This document shows, in pieces, positions 33,921-43,408 of a stretch of 43,408 nt of DNA. This DNA comes from Reclinomonas americana ATCC 50394 (lineage: Eukaryota; Jakobida; Jakobea; Jakobida). A program made the translations under genes and the position numbers. The stretch covers positions 102,000 through 145,407 of the forward strand of contig PS015037.1 of the NCBI GenBank assembly GCA_048213135.1, given 5' to 3'. How positions within the stretch are numbered: the stretch's first letter is position 1; every line of letters starts with the position of its first letter. The notes below the pieces were generated by a model, which saw only the letters and a list, made by a program, of their open reading frames with translations, was not told the DNA's origin and searched no databases.

Positions 33921-34321
33921 NNNNNNNNNNNNNNNNNNNNNNNNNNNNNNNNNNNNNNNNNNNNNNNNNNNNNNNNNNNNNNNNNNNNNNNNNNNNNNNN
34001 NNNNNNNNNNNNNNNNNNNNNNNNNNNNNNNNNNNNNNNNNNNNNNNNNNNNNNNNNNNNNNNNNNNNNNNNNNNNNNNNNNNNNNNNNNNNNNNNNNNN
34101 NNNNNNNNNNNNNNNNNNNNNNNNNNNNNNNNNNNNNNNNNNNNNNNNNNNNNNNNNNNNNNNNNNNNNNNNNNNNNNNNNNNNNNNNNNNNNNNNNNNN
34201 NNNNNNNNNNNNNNNNNNNNNNNNNNNNNNNNNNNNNNNNNNNNNNNNNNNNNNNNNNNNNNNNNNNNNNNNNNNNNNNNNNNNNNNNNNNNNNNNNNNN
34301 NNNNNNNNNNNNNNNNNNNNN
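33921..34321. other. Assembly gap (401 N) inside a (CT)n region
   Basis: N run flanked on the left by the minisatellite and (CT)n, and on the right by about 140 bp of (CT)n. Confidence 0.99.
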
Positions 34322-34323
34322 TA

Positions 34324-34471
<148 letters not shown>

Positions 34472-34512
34472 ACTCACCTCCGTGCTCTTGCTCGTGTCGC
34501 CAACCTTTGCAG

Positions 34513-34675
34513 TCGGACTCGCCGTCATCATCGCCGCCCGCGTCACCTCGGGGCTCCTCCTCGTTTGTCGACACTGTGGTGTCGCTGATCAAGTCGCCCA
34601 AGGTGTGGGTGGGTGTGGCCGCTGCGGTTTCGGCCGGTGTCTTCCTGTACAATGCGGTGGTGAACGCGGAGGATG
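34513..34675 (+). CDS. Orphan exon with one transmembrane helix
   Basis: Between a TTTGCAG acceptor and a GTAAGT donor, the frame encodes SDSPSSSPPASPRGSSS, FVDTVVSLIKSPKVWVG and VAAAVSAGVFLYNAVVNAED, i.e. a Ser/Pro-rich lead and one hydrophobic helix. It is phase 0 at its start and phase 1 at its end. It could follow the exon ending at 32161 (phase 0) and could continue to the exon at 38945 (phase 1), but neither link is proven. Not recognised as a family. Confidence 0.5.
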
Positions 34676-34699
34676 GTAAGTGGGGTGGGGGGAGGGGAA

Positions 34700-35250
34700 G
34701 AACGAGCAAGGCCTTCACAAGATGGCAGCATCGATTGACATTGAAAGTCTGGGAGAGGGCGCGCGAGTGGTGCAAGAGAGGGAGGCAGTGAGTGGATAAG
34801 CAAAGCCTTCAACTAGAAGGCAGCCGTGCGAACCACTGCATCTTGTAGTGTGAGAGCGCAAGCGTGAGACGAAGATACAGATGGTGGCATGAGCATGCAA
34901 GAAGAGACTGAGAGAGAGATAGCGGATGAGAATGGACTGCACAAGAAGACAGCCATGCACCAGAGCATTTTGGAGTGTGAGTGAGCAAAGCATGAGACGA
35001 TGGGACAAAAAGTGGCATACGCTATGAGAAATACTGGATAGTCTGAGAGAGATCGCGCGAGTGATGCAGGGGGAGGGAGAGAGAGAGAGAGGACTACACA
35101 AAGGCAGTCACCCAACCCACCAGTGTAGAGCAAAATATCGAGCCAAACGAGAGAGATGGCGTTGCATGCTGGGATACTTGCCACAGTTAAACTGATTGCG
35201 AGAGAGGTAGTGAAGGCGATAGCATTTGAGCATGGATGATGAATGGTGTA
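34700..35250. repeat. Degenerate ~130-150-bp tandem repeat
   Basis: About four units begin near 34705, 34803, 34930 and 35091, each with a CTTCA/CTACACAA-AAGGCAG lead, a TGTAGTGTGAG or TGGAGTGTGAG box, a GTGAGACGA box and a GAGAGAGAT tail. Purine-rich on the plus strand. No stable reading frame. Confidence 0.6.
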
Positions 35251-35893
35251 GATCAGTAACTCGCAGAAAAGCTTGACGAAACGAGCTTCTGTTGGCACAG
35301 AGCAACATCTGCGCGTGTGTGTGAGAGGGAGAGAGAGAAACACAGTGAGGACAGCGAAGACGATCGCAGCCTGAGAACAGAAGGGGTAATAGGAGAGAGC
35401 AGCAGGGACTCGGAGAAAATTGGGCACGAGAGGGAGAGAGAGACATGGAACAATTCGCTTGCTGCAATCGCGCTTACGTTACGTGTTTTTGCATGTGNNN
35501 NNNNNNNNNNNNNNNNNGAGAGAGAGAGAGAGAGAGAGTGAGTGAGTGTGAGTGAGTGGGAGTAGAAGAAGAGTCAGAGAAACGAAACATAAAGGGAATA
35601 CAGTAAAGATGTAAGCATGGAAGCGTGAGAGAAAGAGAAAGTGAAAGAGAGAGAGAGTGTGTGTGTGTCTGTGTGTGTGTGCGTGTGTGTGGACTCTGAT
35701 TCAGTCCATCTTCTCTGCACTCCTCCGACTAACTCACTGTTCTCCTCGTTGCTCTCTCTCTCTCTCATGGTATGGCGATGACGTGAGGCTTCAGCTGGAG
35801 ACACTTCCACAATCAGCGTGACACAAGAATGTGCGAGAGACGAACAAATGACAGTGACACACGACGAGTACATGCGCCAGAGACAAGCACAAG

Positions 35894-35930
<37 letters not shown>

Positions 35931-36145
35931 GCTCACAAACAAAGCAAGCGCGCAGAGGAGTGCACACCAGAGAGAAAAACACACAACTCGCTTTCTCGCA
36001 CACACGCATACACACGAGACGCACACACAGACAACACAGTCACATTACCATGATGAGTTGCGTGAGTTTTATGCGTGCGCGCGAAAAACAGCAGCAGGGA
36101 CAGATCACCACGCCACGTCCCGCTCTCGCGCACACACAGTTCCGG
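35251..36145. repeat. Microsatellite-rich stretch with a 21-N gap (35497-35517)
   Basis: Holds (GA)n at 35518-35538 and near 35640-35660, (GT)n near 35660-35690, (CT)n near 35752-35767 and (CA)n near 35895-35930 and 36000-36030, just upstream of the TPR gene. No coding exon recognised. Confidence 0.8.
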
Positions 36146-39100
36146 ATGTCGTCGGCGGCGAGCTACGTCGTCTCATGGAGCTCACTCCACGACGCACTTG
36201 CGCCCGCGGATGGCGCCATTATGATCGCCGACGATGCGGCGGACGACAGCCTGGTGTTTGATGTCGAGGAAGAGGAGGAGGAGGAGGCAGCGGAAGAGCA
36301 CATCACACGCACGTTATGGGAGGCCGCGGATCGTGATCGTGTGGAGAGAGCGTTGCGCGTGGTCCGAGAGCAGGTGGCTGCGGCCGATGTGCTGCTACAG
36401 AGTTACACACTCCTATATCACGCTCCCTCTGTCTGTGTGTTCTCCACTGACACACACGCGCGTCTCTCTCTTAGCTGCGAGGTACCGCGAGTGTTTTGCT
36501 GTGTTGACGCGTCTGCTGCGGAGGCAATTGCCGCGGTGGGAGGATGCCGATGCGGGTGTGGCGAGAATGGAGGTGGAGACCATGAGTCATGCGTATGAGG
36601 GAGCGTGTCGTGTGGTGGTGCCGCTGCGCGAGGCGCTCTTGCGGCTGCGCATGGTGGGCGAGAGGTTGCGCGGAGATCTGTGGCGGTGGACCGGCAATTG
36701 TGAGCTGGCGGAGATGCAGCAGGTGCGTCCGTGTGCGAGGAGGCAGCAGTTGTCCGACGCGAGGTCGGTGCTTACGCGCGCACGCACTCGTGTAGAAGCG
36801 TACACTGGAGTGTGCCGTGCAGAGGCTGGGATTGCCGGAGGACGATGATCCGGATGTGATTGGCGTGCGGAGTGCGCTGGCGGATGCCATGTGGTCGCTT
36901 GGCAAGTACGATGAGGCCATGGTGCGTTTCGCTGCGGACCGCAGAGCGTGATCGTGTGGAGCTCACATGCGCGCTCGTACACAGCCAAAGCACCGACGGG
37001 TGCTGGAGTGTCGAGTGCGGGTGCTGGGGCGGGAGCACGATGCAACGCTTCTCACGCAGTACCACCTCGGAGTGTGCTATTTTTTCCGGGGCTTCGTGGA
37101 CGAGGCGCGTACGCTGCTGGAGAGTACGTTTGTCGAGCGTCGACGAACGAGCATGACCACGCGTGAGTCGTTGCAGGCGCTGCATGCGCTGGCCATGACG
37201 CTGCCACGTGGCTCCACCCGGGCGTTGCAGCTGCAGTCGGCGTGTACGCTGCTGAGGAGGCGTGTCCTCGGTCCGCGCCACCCCGACACACTGCGCTCGA
37301 TGAACAACATCTCGTTGGAGATGAGGGCCAGCAATCACTTGGCGGCGGCCGTGCGACTCAATCGCTACTGTCTGGCGGTGCGCGTGGCTGACATGGGTGA
37401 ACTGCACCACGACACTTGTTGCGTCCTCCCTATTTTTTTGCTTCCCTTCCCCTGTCCACTGTCACCTCACCTCCGCTCTCGTCGACCAGGTGCCTCGTTG
37501 CACAATCTGGCCGTGTGTCTGCACAGCATGGTGCCGCCGCAGGATGCCGACGCTGGACGCCTGCTGGCGGTGACCACCAAGCTGGCGGTGGATGTGATGG
37601 GAGGGACGCATCCGGAGGCCGAAAAGTCCGCCGCCGGTCTCAGTGTGGTGGAGACGTGCTTGCGCCGCCAAGCATATCCGCAGTTGGAGGCGATTCTGGA
37701 GGAGTACAAGGTCTTGGGGGAGCGCGTGGCTGCCGTACTGCAGGCACGGCATGCCATTCGTGAGTGCCAGATGGAGGAGAGGAGAATACGAGCGGCACTC
37801 CGCCATTTACGATTGGTGGCGGGGTCGGGAGGTGGGTGTTGTTGTTGACTACTCTCACAGCCTGTCGTCATCTCTCTCCTCCTCCTCCTCCTTCATCTCT
37901 TTGTTACTCCTGCTGCTGCTGCTGTTGTCGTTATCGCTGTTGTTGTTGTTGTTGCTTTTTGCGTCTTCTTCTCCCGTCCTCCGTGTTGTTCCTTCTGCTG
38001 CTGCTGCTGCTGAGGTTCTTGTTCTTGTTGTTGTTCGTGTTCTTATTCTTCGTCTCCATCTTCGTCTGCGTGCTCTTTTCCTTCGTCTCTTTGTCATTCC
38101 TGCTGCTGCTGTTGTAGTTGTCGTTGTCTCTGTTATTGTTGTTGCTTTCTGCGTCATCTTCTATTCCTTTTTCGCCTGCCGTGCTCTTCTTGTTATTCCT
38201 GCTGATGTTCTTGTTGTTATTGTTGCCAATCTTCATCTTCTGCTTGGGCGTCGACCACATTCATGTTGTCCCTCTCCACCACCGCCGCCTCCTCTAATTT
38301 TTCATCCTCCTCTCCTTCTTGTTCTCCTTCTTCTTCGTCTGCCGTCCTCTTCTTATCCTCCGTTGTTGTTGCTGTTGTTATTCTTCCTGTTGTCTTTCTC
38401 CTCATTCACCTCCTCCTTGTTTTCCTCCTCCTCCCCCTCTTCCTTGTTCTCCTTCTTCGTCTGCTCTTCTCCTTCGTCTCTTTGTTGTTCCTGCTGCTCA
38501 GCAGCTCTTGCTGTGCTCGCGTGTGGTTGTTGTAGTTGAATCTGTGTCCTTTTCTTCTCTTCACCACCGCCACCTCTATTTTTTCATCTTCCTCTCTTGT
38601 CCTCCTCCTCCTTGTTCTCCTTCTTCTTCGTCTGCCGTCCTCTTCTTATCCGCCGTTGTTGTTGCTGTTGTTATTCTTCCTGTCGTCTTTCTCCTCATTC
38701 ACCTCCTCCTTGTTTTCCTCCTCCTCCCCCTCTTCCTTGTTCTCCTTCTTCGTCTGCTCTTCTCATGCGTCTCTTTGTTGTTCCTGCTGCTGCTCTTGTT
38801 CGCGTGTGGTTGTTGTAGTTGAATCTGTGTCTTTTTCTTCTCTTCCCCTCCTCCTCCTCCCCCTCCTCCTCCCCTTCCTCCCCCTCCTCCTCCTCCTCCT
38901 TCTCCTCCTCCCCGCCCACCTTGCTCACCGCAAGCACCCCACAGAGGCTATGATCAACGACCTGGGCTTCATGAGTCTGGAGATTTGCGTGGAGCACACC
39001 TCATTAATGCGCCGGCGCAAGCAGGCAGTGGTGGACGCCCACAGCCCGCTGTCCCTCATCGCGACGGTGCCTGAGGGCGGAAGCCTTCCGGATGCCGCCA

Positions 39101-39219
39101 CGGAGACCGACGAGGCCATGCAGCTCGTCTTCCGCATGCTGCACGAGTGGGCGTCGTCGTCGCGCGAGATCCCATTATGCGAGTTGTTGGAACAACTCGA
39201 CCGAGACAATCCGCAATGA
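36146..39219 (+). CDS. Kinesin-light-chain-like tetratricopeptide repeat protein
   Basis: Exons 36146-36401, 36475-36722, 36796-36921, 36985-37417 and 37490 onward join in phase. The start MSSAASYVVSWSSLHDAL is followed by an acidic run and RTLWEAADRDRVERALRVV. TPR-like pairs include GVRSALADAMWSLGKYDEAM, RRVLECRVRVLGREHDATLL, YHLGVCYFFRGFVDEARTLL, RRRVLGPRHPDTLRSMNNIS and ASLHNLAVCLH. The L-x-x-R-x-R-V-L-G-x-x-H-P-x-T-L signature is typical of KLC/NPHP3-type TPRs, which mediate protein docking. The last exon either stops at 37848 after a glycine/cysteine tail (473 aa), or splices at 37832 to 38945-39219 through a 1.1-kb pyrimidine-rich intron (559 aa). The latter ends AMINDLGFMSLEICVEH to LLEQLDRDNPQ. 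I favour the longer form, but the terminal exon could instead belong with the exon at 34513. Confidence 0.75.
37850..38944 (+). repeat. Pyrimidine-rich low-complexity intron with internal duplication
   Basis: About 1.1 kb of CTT/CTC/TTG trinucleotide-type DNA. A block at about 38330-38540 recurs at about 38625-38830 (shared text around CTCCTCATTCACCTCCTCC and TTCGTCTGCTCTTCTC), an offset of about 294 bp. Leucine/serine-rich open frames across it are artefacts of composition. It ends in a plausible acceptor at CCCCACAG before 38945. Confidence 0.75.
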
Positions 39220-39299
39220 ACAAAAATATTATGCACGTGGCGGGGAGGGCATGGGAGAGAGTAAGTGAGGGAGGGAGGGCTGTGCACGATGAGGAAGGA

Positions 39300-39314
39300 A
39301 AAAGGAAAAAAAAA
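39300..39314 (-). terminator. Pol III T-run terminator of tRNA-Val copy 1
   Basis: The plus-strand A run just left of the tRNA is a T run downstream of the tRNA 3' end on the minus strand, as expected for RNA polymerase III termination. Confidence 0.75.
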
Positions 39315-39319
39315 GACGT

Positions 39320-39392
39320 GTCCACGCCCGGGCTCGAACCGGGGACCTCACGCGTGTGAAGCGTGCGTCATAACCAACTAGACTACGCGGAC
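39320..39392 (-). tRNA. tRNA-Val (anticodon CAC), copy 1
   Basis: On the minus strand the 73-nt gene folds cleanly. The acceptor GTCCGCG pairs with CGTGGAC (one G-T pair). The D arm is GTC-AGTTGGTTA-GAC, the anticodon stem CACGC/GCGTG has loop TTCACAC, and the T arm is CCCGG-TTCGAGC-CCGGG. Anticodon CAC reads GTG (Val). The discriminator base is A (39319). No intron. A run of ten or so T follows within about 5 nt of the 3' end on the minus strand. Confidence 0.95.
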
Positions 39393-39535
39393 TGCACGCA
39401 TATCTCTTCGAATCTATCCTATGGCCCTGGTGACTACGGGGGCGGTGACAACAAAAAGAAAAAGAAAAGAAGAACGTGTGAGTTGGTGGTGCTCAGCCAT
39501 TGTGTGCATAATAATATGCTGCACTTAACAGGAGA

Positions 39536-39544
39536 AAAAAAAAG
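39536..39544 (-). terminator. Pol III T-run terminator of tRNA-Val copy 2
   Basis: A nine-base A run on the plus strand (a T run downstream of the tRNA on the minus strand), 6 nt beyond the mature 3' end. Confidence 0.75.
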
Positions 39545-39550
39545 AAACGT

Positions 39551-39623
39551 GTCCACGCCCGGGCTCGAACCGGGGACCTCACGCGTGTGAAGCGTGCGTC
39601 ATAACCAACTAGACTACGCGGAC
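39551..39623 (-). tRNA. tRNA-Val (anticodon CAC), copy 2
   Basis: Identical in all 73 positions to the copy at 39320-39392 and in the same orientation, 158 bp upstream of it in gene order. The flanks differ apart from a shared ACGT next to the 3' end and a downstream T run. A tandem tRNA-Val(CAC) pair fits the strong GTG codon use implied by this GC-rich genome. Confidence 0.95.
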
Positions 39624-39854
39624 GTTGTTGGATGGGACACGTTCCTGAGTAACGTCTAGCTCGACCCCAAGTGGCGGGAATCGACAACTCGCTGGATCGA
39701 GTTCTTCTGTGTTCACACACTGACTGACACACACAAAATGCACGCACGCGCACACTCGCTGCTGTGCGTCAACAACGACATGCAAGCACAACCACAAACG
39801 AACTCAGCTTGCATGATGTGCCCCTGACACCAATCACATCACGAAACGTTTACG

Positions 39855-42652
39855 ATGCCACCAGTGAGCACTGCGCCCCTTCTCCCCATCTGTTCTCCCC
39901 CTTCCCCCGCGCTCACTCACACTCGCACACACATACACAGAAAGGGAAAAAGGGTGGCAAGAGCTCCGCAGCGGCCTCGTCAGTCTCCGGCGCAGGAGGT
40001 GGCGACGCAGCAGGCGCCGGCGAGTCCGTTGCGTCTCTCTCTCCTTCTCACTCCCTCTCTCTCTCTCACTCTCACTCACACATGCACACCACAAAACAGA
40101 TCGCCGACAAGGTGGAGGCCGCACGTCACGAACTCGAACAGCAGCGACAGATCATTGAGAGTCGACTGGCGGATGAGATGCGTGCGCGAAACTATGCACA
40201 GATGGAACGAGTTGCGTGCACACACACACACTCTTCCCACCTAACTCTCTCTCTCTCTCTCTCATCGCTCACCACCGCCCTTGTCTTGTTGCGCAGGATC
40301 AAGTGGCGACACTGTGGGTGACTGCACGACGCGACAAGGAGCGCTTGGAGCTGGAGATCGCCAAGACTGAGCATGGGGAGGAGTCGGCGGCGCAGCGGCA
40401 CTCGGCCGATGTGCGTGTGTTTCAGCAAAAGATCAAGGGTCTCTCGTATGAGCACCGTACGTTGTCGGAGCAGGCGTCGGAGCAGGCGTCGCGCATGTTG
40501 GGCGATGAGGTGTCGTCGCATAGGCTTCGTGTGCAGCGGATGAAGACGGATAGGTGTGTTTACGGGGAGAGAGAAGGATGGAGAGGAGAGGAGAGGATGC
40601 GGGGGAGAGGAGGGAGACAGGGAGATAGTGAAGGGGAGGAGGAGGGAGACAGGTTGTTGTCGCTCTTGCTCAGTTCACACCATTCACCCACACATCCACG
40701 CCAGCCCCCGATTGATGCAGTTCTTTGTAGCTGTGTTCTCTTCTCTCTTCGTGGCTTGCCTCACATATCACCTCCTCTCTCTTGTTCACATCTGCGATTT
40801 CTTGCTGTTCTGCGGGGGGTTTGTGGTTGTTTTCCTCTCCTCTCTCCTGGTTTCATGTCTGGCATGTGAACTGCTTCCCTTCATTTGTCGCTTCTCTTCC
40901 CCTCGTCGGTAGATGCCCACTGCTTTTCCCCACTTGTTGCACGCCTTGCTCATCGTCTGTGTTCATCCGTTGTAGAGGTACCCCATTGCTCTCCATCCCG
41001 CTCGTTCCATCCCCTGTAGTGGCTGTGTTTCTGTCTCCCTCCGCATGACTGCATTATCACTGTCCACGCAATTGTTATTGTTACTTCCTTCTCGTCTGCT
41101 CTTCGTGTTCCACTCACCCTCTGTTCTTGTCGACATCCTGTTCGTTGTCTCTCACCATTGAGTGCTCGTTATGACTCCTTCTCCCTCTCGCCTTCCCCCT
41201 TTTCCTCTTCCCCGTTTCTCACTTTCTCCCTCCCAGACAACTGGCCTACCGCGAGAATCTGGAGAGCAAGATGAAGCACGAGAAGGAGATCCAAAAGCTG
41301 ATCAAGAAGCACCTGGCGGCCGTGGAGCTCACGGAGCGCGAGCTGAAGGACCGTCTGACCAATCTGGAGGCCGCCTACAAGAAACAGCTCGAAAAGGTGC
41401 CGTGTCGCTCCTCCCACTCTCGTGCACAAGCACGCGTGCTCACACTGTTGCAGACTCGCCGTTTCCTCGACCTCCGTCGGCGCGCCGAGGTGCACCAGAT
41501 GAACGAGCACAAGAACTCGCACATTTTCACGATGATTGAGAGCCACAAGAAGGCGTTCGAGAACACGCGTCAGTACTACAACGAGGTGTTGGCGGTCAAC
41601 TTGGACATTGTGGCGCAGTTTAAGGACGAGTTGGCCGAGATGCGGTGCGTGGAATCCCTTTCGTGTGTCAAGAGGAGACACTCACACCTTTTTTACATCC
41701 GAGCGCAGCTCTCGCAACCTTGAGAAGAACGAAATGATTACGGAGATTGGTCGTGAGAATCTGAAGCTGAAGCCGCCGCTGCAGCGCGCAACGGAGGAGA
41801 AGCAAATGTTGATGGAGGCGCTGCAGGATGTTGCGTTGCTGCACACAGAGAGGCACATATATGTTGCTCACTTTTTGTGGTCGGTGTGCAGCGCGAGAAA
41901 GACACAGAGACGGGCCGCATGGTGCACGCGTCGCTGCAGAGGGCCGAGCAGGAGATGAGCGCGCTGCAGGAGGACTTGGCAGAGCTGCGTGGTAAACTGG
42001 ATCAAACCGAGCGTGAGCGCAACTCGTTCGCCGAGCGCATCATGAACATTCACGAGGAGCAGTCGAGCTCTGCGGCCATGCGCAACAGCGCGCTGGAGGT
42101 GAGTGTCTGCTCCACCCATCCGCTCTCCGTGATAGCGTTATTTTGGCTGACTTGTGACGTGCAGCTCGCCATTCAGCGGAGAGAGCAGGAGATTGTCACC
42201 CGCGAGGCGCAGATTCAGCAGGTGGTGCGCGAGTACCAGATCCACCCAGACGTCATGCAGAGTGTGGGCCAACGAGTACGTCCCGTTTGTCTTGCTTATG
42301 ATCGACTCAAGTGGTCTCACGCTCTTTCCCCGTACGCATAGTTGGAGGACGCTCTCGACGAGCAGACGGCACTGATCGACCAGCTGGAGTTCGAGGTGGC
42401 CAAAGTCGCCAAGGTCGGTTTTCTCTCTTGTGGCGTCGTTGTGATTTTCTGCGCCTGACGCACACACACTCTCTCTCTGCCACCTCAAAGGCGCGCGAGG
42501 ATGCCGTGCAAGTGTACCGCACCAAGCTGCTGGAGATGGGCGTGCCACCGTCCGACGTACCACCCCCCGACCCACTGTGGCCCGAGGACTACCCAATCCC
42601 CGATGTCATGTTCCGCACCACCAAGGCACCGGCTGGACTTGTCGTCGGCTGA
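39855..42652 (+). CDS. GAS8: Dynein regulatory complex subunit 4 (GAS8/trypanin)
   Basis: Eleven exons: 39855-39863 (9 coding nt), 39941-40027, 40100-40210, 40297-40553, 41237-41396, 41454-41644, 41709-41829, 41892-42098, 42165-42275, 42342-42413, 42491-42652. The sum is 1488 bp, giving 495 residues (human GAS8 is 478). The protein starts MPPKGKKGGKSSA, like the basic GAS8 N-terminus, and is coiled coil almost throughout. Diagnostic text includes QIIESRLADEMRARNYAQME, ELKDRLTNLEAAYKKQLEK, KAFENTRQYYNEVLAVNLD, KLKPPLQRATEEKQMLMEAL and VREYQIHPDVMQSV. DRC4 is a core subunit of the nexin link that coordinates axonemal dyneins, so the organism builds motile flagella. Three introns use donor GTTGCG. 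Intron 4 (40554-41236) is 683 bp and pyrimidine-rich. Confidence 0.96.
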
Positions 42653-43137
42653 GCCACTTCCTCGCCCAGGTCGGCGGCGTGAGGCCTTTTGTGATAGTAA
42701 AGCTGCATGGCAATCAGCAAGGGATGTGGAGCGGCAGAGTATTGGGTGGAGGGTGCTGACGGTCAGAATTGTTGGAACAGGAAGAACAGGAAGAAGAAGA
42801 AGAGGAAGAACAGCGAAAAACAAAACACTTTCCAGATCCACATTGCAATAATGCGACAAATGTCCACAAATCTCTTGCCGACAATGACCTTAGTACACCA
42901 GCAATATACAAAGCACATAATTACTCTTCTCCAACAGTCATCTTCCATTTCAGGAGGCAGAGCCAATCAAACGAAAGAAGAAGAAGAAGAAGAAGAAGAG
43001 CAAATTAGATCCAGAAAAGGTCATTCTTTCTTCTCTCTTCTCCCTTCTCCATTCTCAAGGTTGGCCATCGCCTTCCCGCACTTCGCCTCAACAATTGCCG
43101 GCGTCCCCCTGTCCTCCGACTCATAATTGTCTCACTG
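42653..43137. other. Intergenic stretch with GAA repeats and a dispersed repeat
   Basis: Between the DRC4 stop codon and the next start codon. (GAA)n-like tracts at about 42780-42815 and 42973-43000 bracket a segment that contains dispersed repeat copy 2. No gene supported. Confidence 0.7.
42821..42897. repeat. Dispersed repeat copy 2
   Basis: Partner of 31586-31663, sharing CAATAATGCGAC, AATGTCCACAAATC and TTGCCGAC boxes in the same order and orientation. Bracketed by (GAA)n tracts. Confidence 0.65.
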
Positions 43138-43248
43138 ATGGATCGCAAGCGAAGGATCGACCTCTCAGAGGCCAGTGGCAGTGGCGCAGCTGCTCCAGTT
43201 GACGATGGCGAGCCGCCATCAAAGCGACCGAACCCTGGCGCGGGTCTC
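43138..43248 (+). CDS. First exon of an unrecognised gene (runs off window)
   Basis: The ATG at 43138 opens MDRKRRIDLSEASGSG, then AAAPVDDGEPPSKRPNPGAG, a basic/acidic low-complexity N-terminus typical of nuclear proteins. A GTTGCG donor at 43249 is proposed because the frame after it turns into CA/CT-rich intron-like sequence. The 111-nt exon ends in phase 0. Downstream exons are outside the window, so the product cannot be named. Confidence 0.5.
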
Positions 43249-43408
43249 GTTGCGTTTTTGTCTCTCTTACACACGCGCGTTGTGCATGTGAATGTGCACG
43301 AGTGTGCAAACTGGCGCCCTCGCCCTCTGACACGCACTCTCCTCTCACGCGCATGCACTCTCTCTATGTGCTGTTTGTGTGCCTCTGTGTGTGTAACAGA
43401 GAGGAGGG

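Noticed and set aside
37643-38822. Long Leu/Ser/Phe/Val-rich open frames
   Set aside because: They arise from CTT/CTC/TTG low-complexity DNA without codon or domain structure. The stretch behaves as an intron.

Overview
The window looks like GC-rich nuclear DNA from a unicellular, flagellated eukaryote. Genes are on both strands and nearly all are split by short introns (mostly 55-110 bp, AG acceptors, standard stop codons). Flagella are implied by a full-length gene for the axonemal protein DRC4/GAS8 (trypanin). I cannot place the lineage from sequence alone. The assembly has seven N runs (5252-5874, 14761-14804, 20762-20781, 24186-24205, 30819-31552, 33921-34321, 35497-35517), several of them inside genes.

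Layout. 1-16820 (minus) is one very large gene, truncated at the window edge. It has a membrane-targeted N-terminus, about 18-20 NHL beta-propeller repeats interleaved with about eight Cys-containing beta-sandwich modules, a CUB domain, a REJ domain and, after a gap, the first membrane segments of a polycystin-1-type channel. A 410-bp divergent spacer separates it from a plus-strand cluster: a RING-H2 ubiquitin ligase (17231-18883), an acidic protein with SUMO-interaction-like motifs (18958-20310), and two tandem paralogues of a secreted C45-type Ntn hydrolase (20334-22073 and 22673-25020). Converging on these from the minus strand are a 12-exon mitochondrial-type D-lactate dehydrogenase (25134-28124) and, 67 bp upstream of it, a novel single-pass membrane protein (28192-29576).

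The stretch 29577-36145 is gene-poor, gapped and rich in microsatellites and degenerate minisatellites. It still holds fragments of one or two plus-strand genes (31851-32175, 34513-34675) and the 3' end of an unrecognised minus-strand gene (32456-32978). Then come a kinesin-light-chain-like TPR gene (36146 to 37848, or to 39219 through a long pyrimidine-rich intron), two identical tRNA-Val(CAC) genes (minus), the DRC4/GAS8 gene (39855-42652) and the first exon of another gene (43138 onward).

Cross-cutting signals: a recurrent unusual 5' splice site GTTGCG in about twenty reconstructed introns; coding microexons of 7, 9, 14, 16 and 22 nt; co-oriented genes only 23-74 bp apart; long introns filled with strand-polar minisatellites; and N runs in both hydrolase paralogues that appear to hide whole exons. 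Exon models were assembled by hand from splice phases. Those for LDHD, DRC4, the RING protein, the SIM protein and the 367-aa membrane protein close as exact multiples of three.
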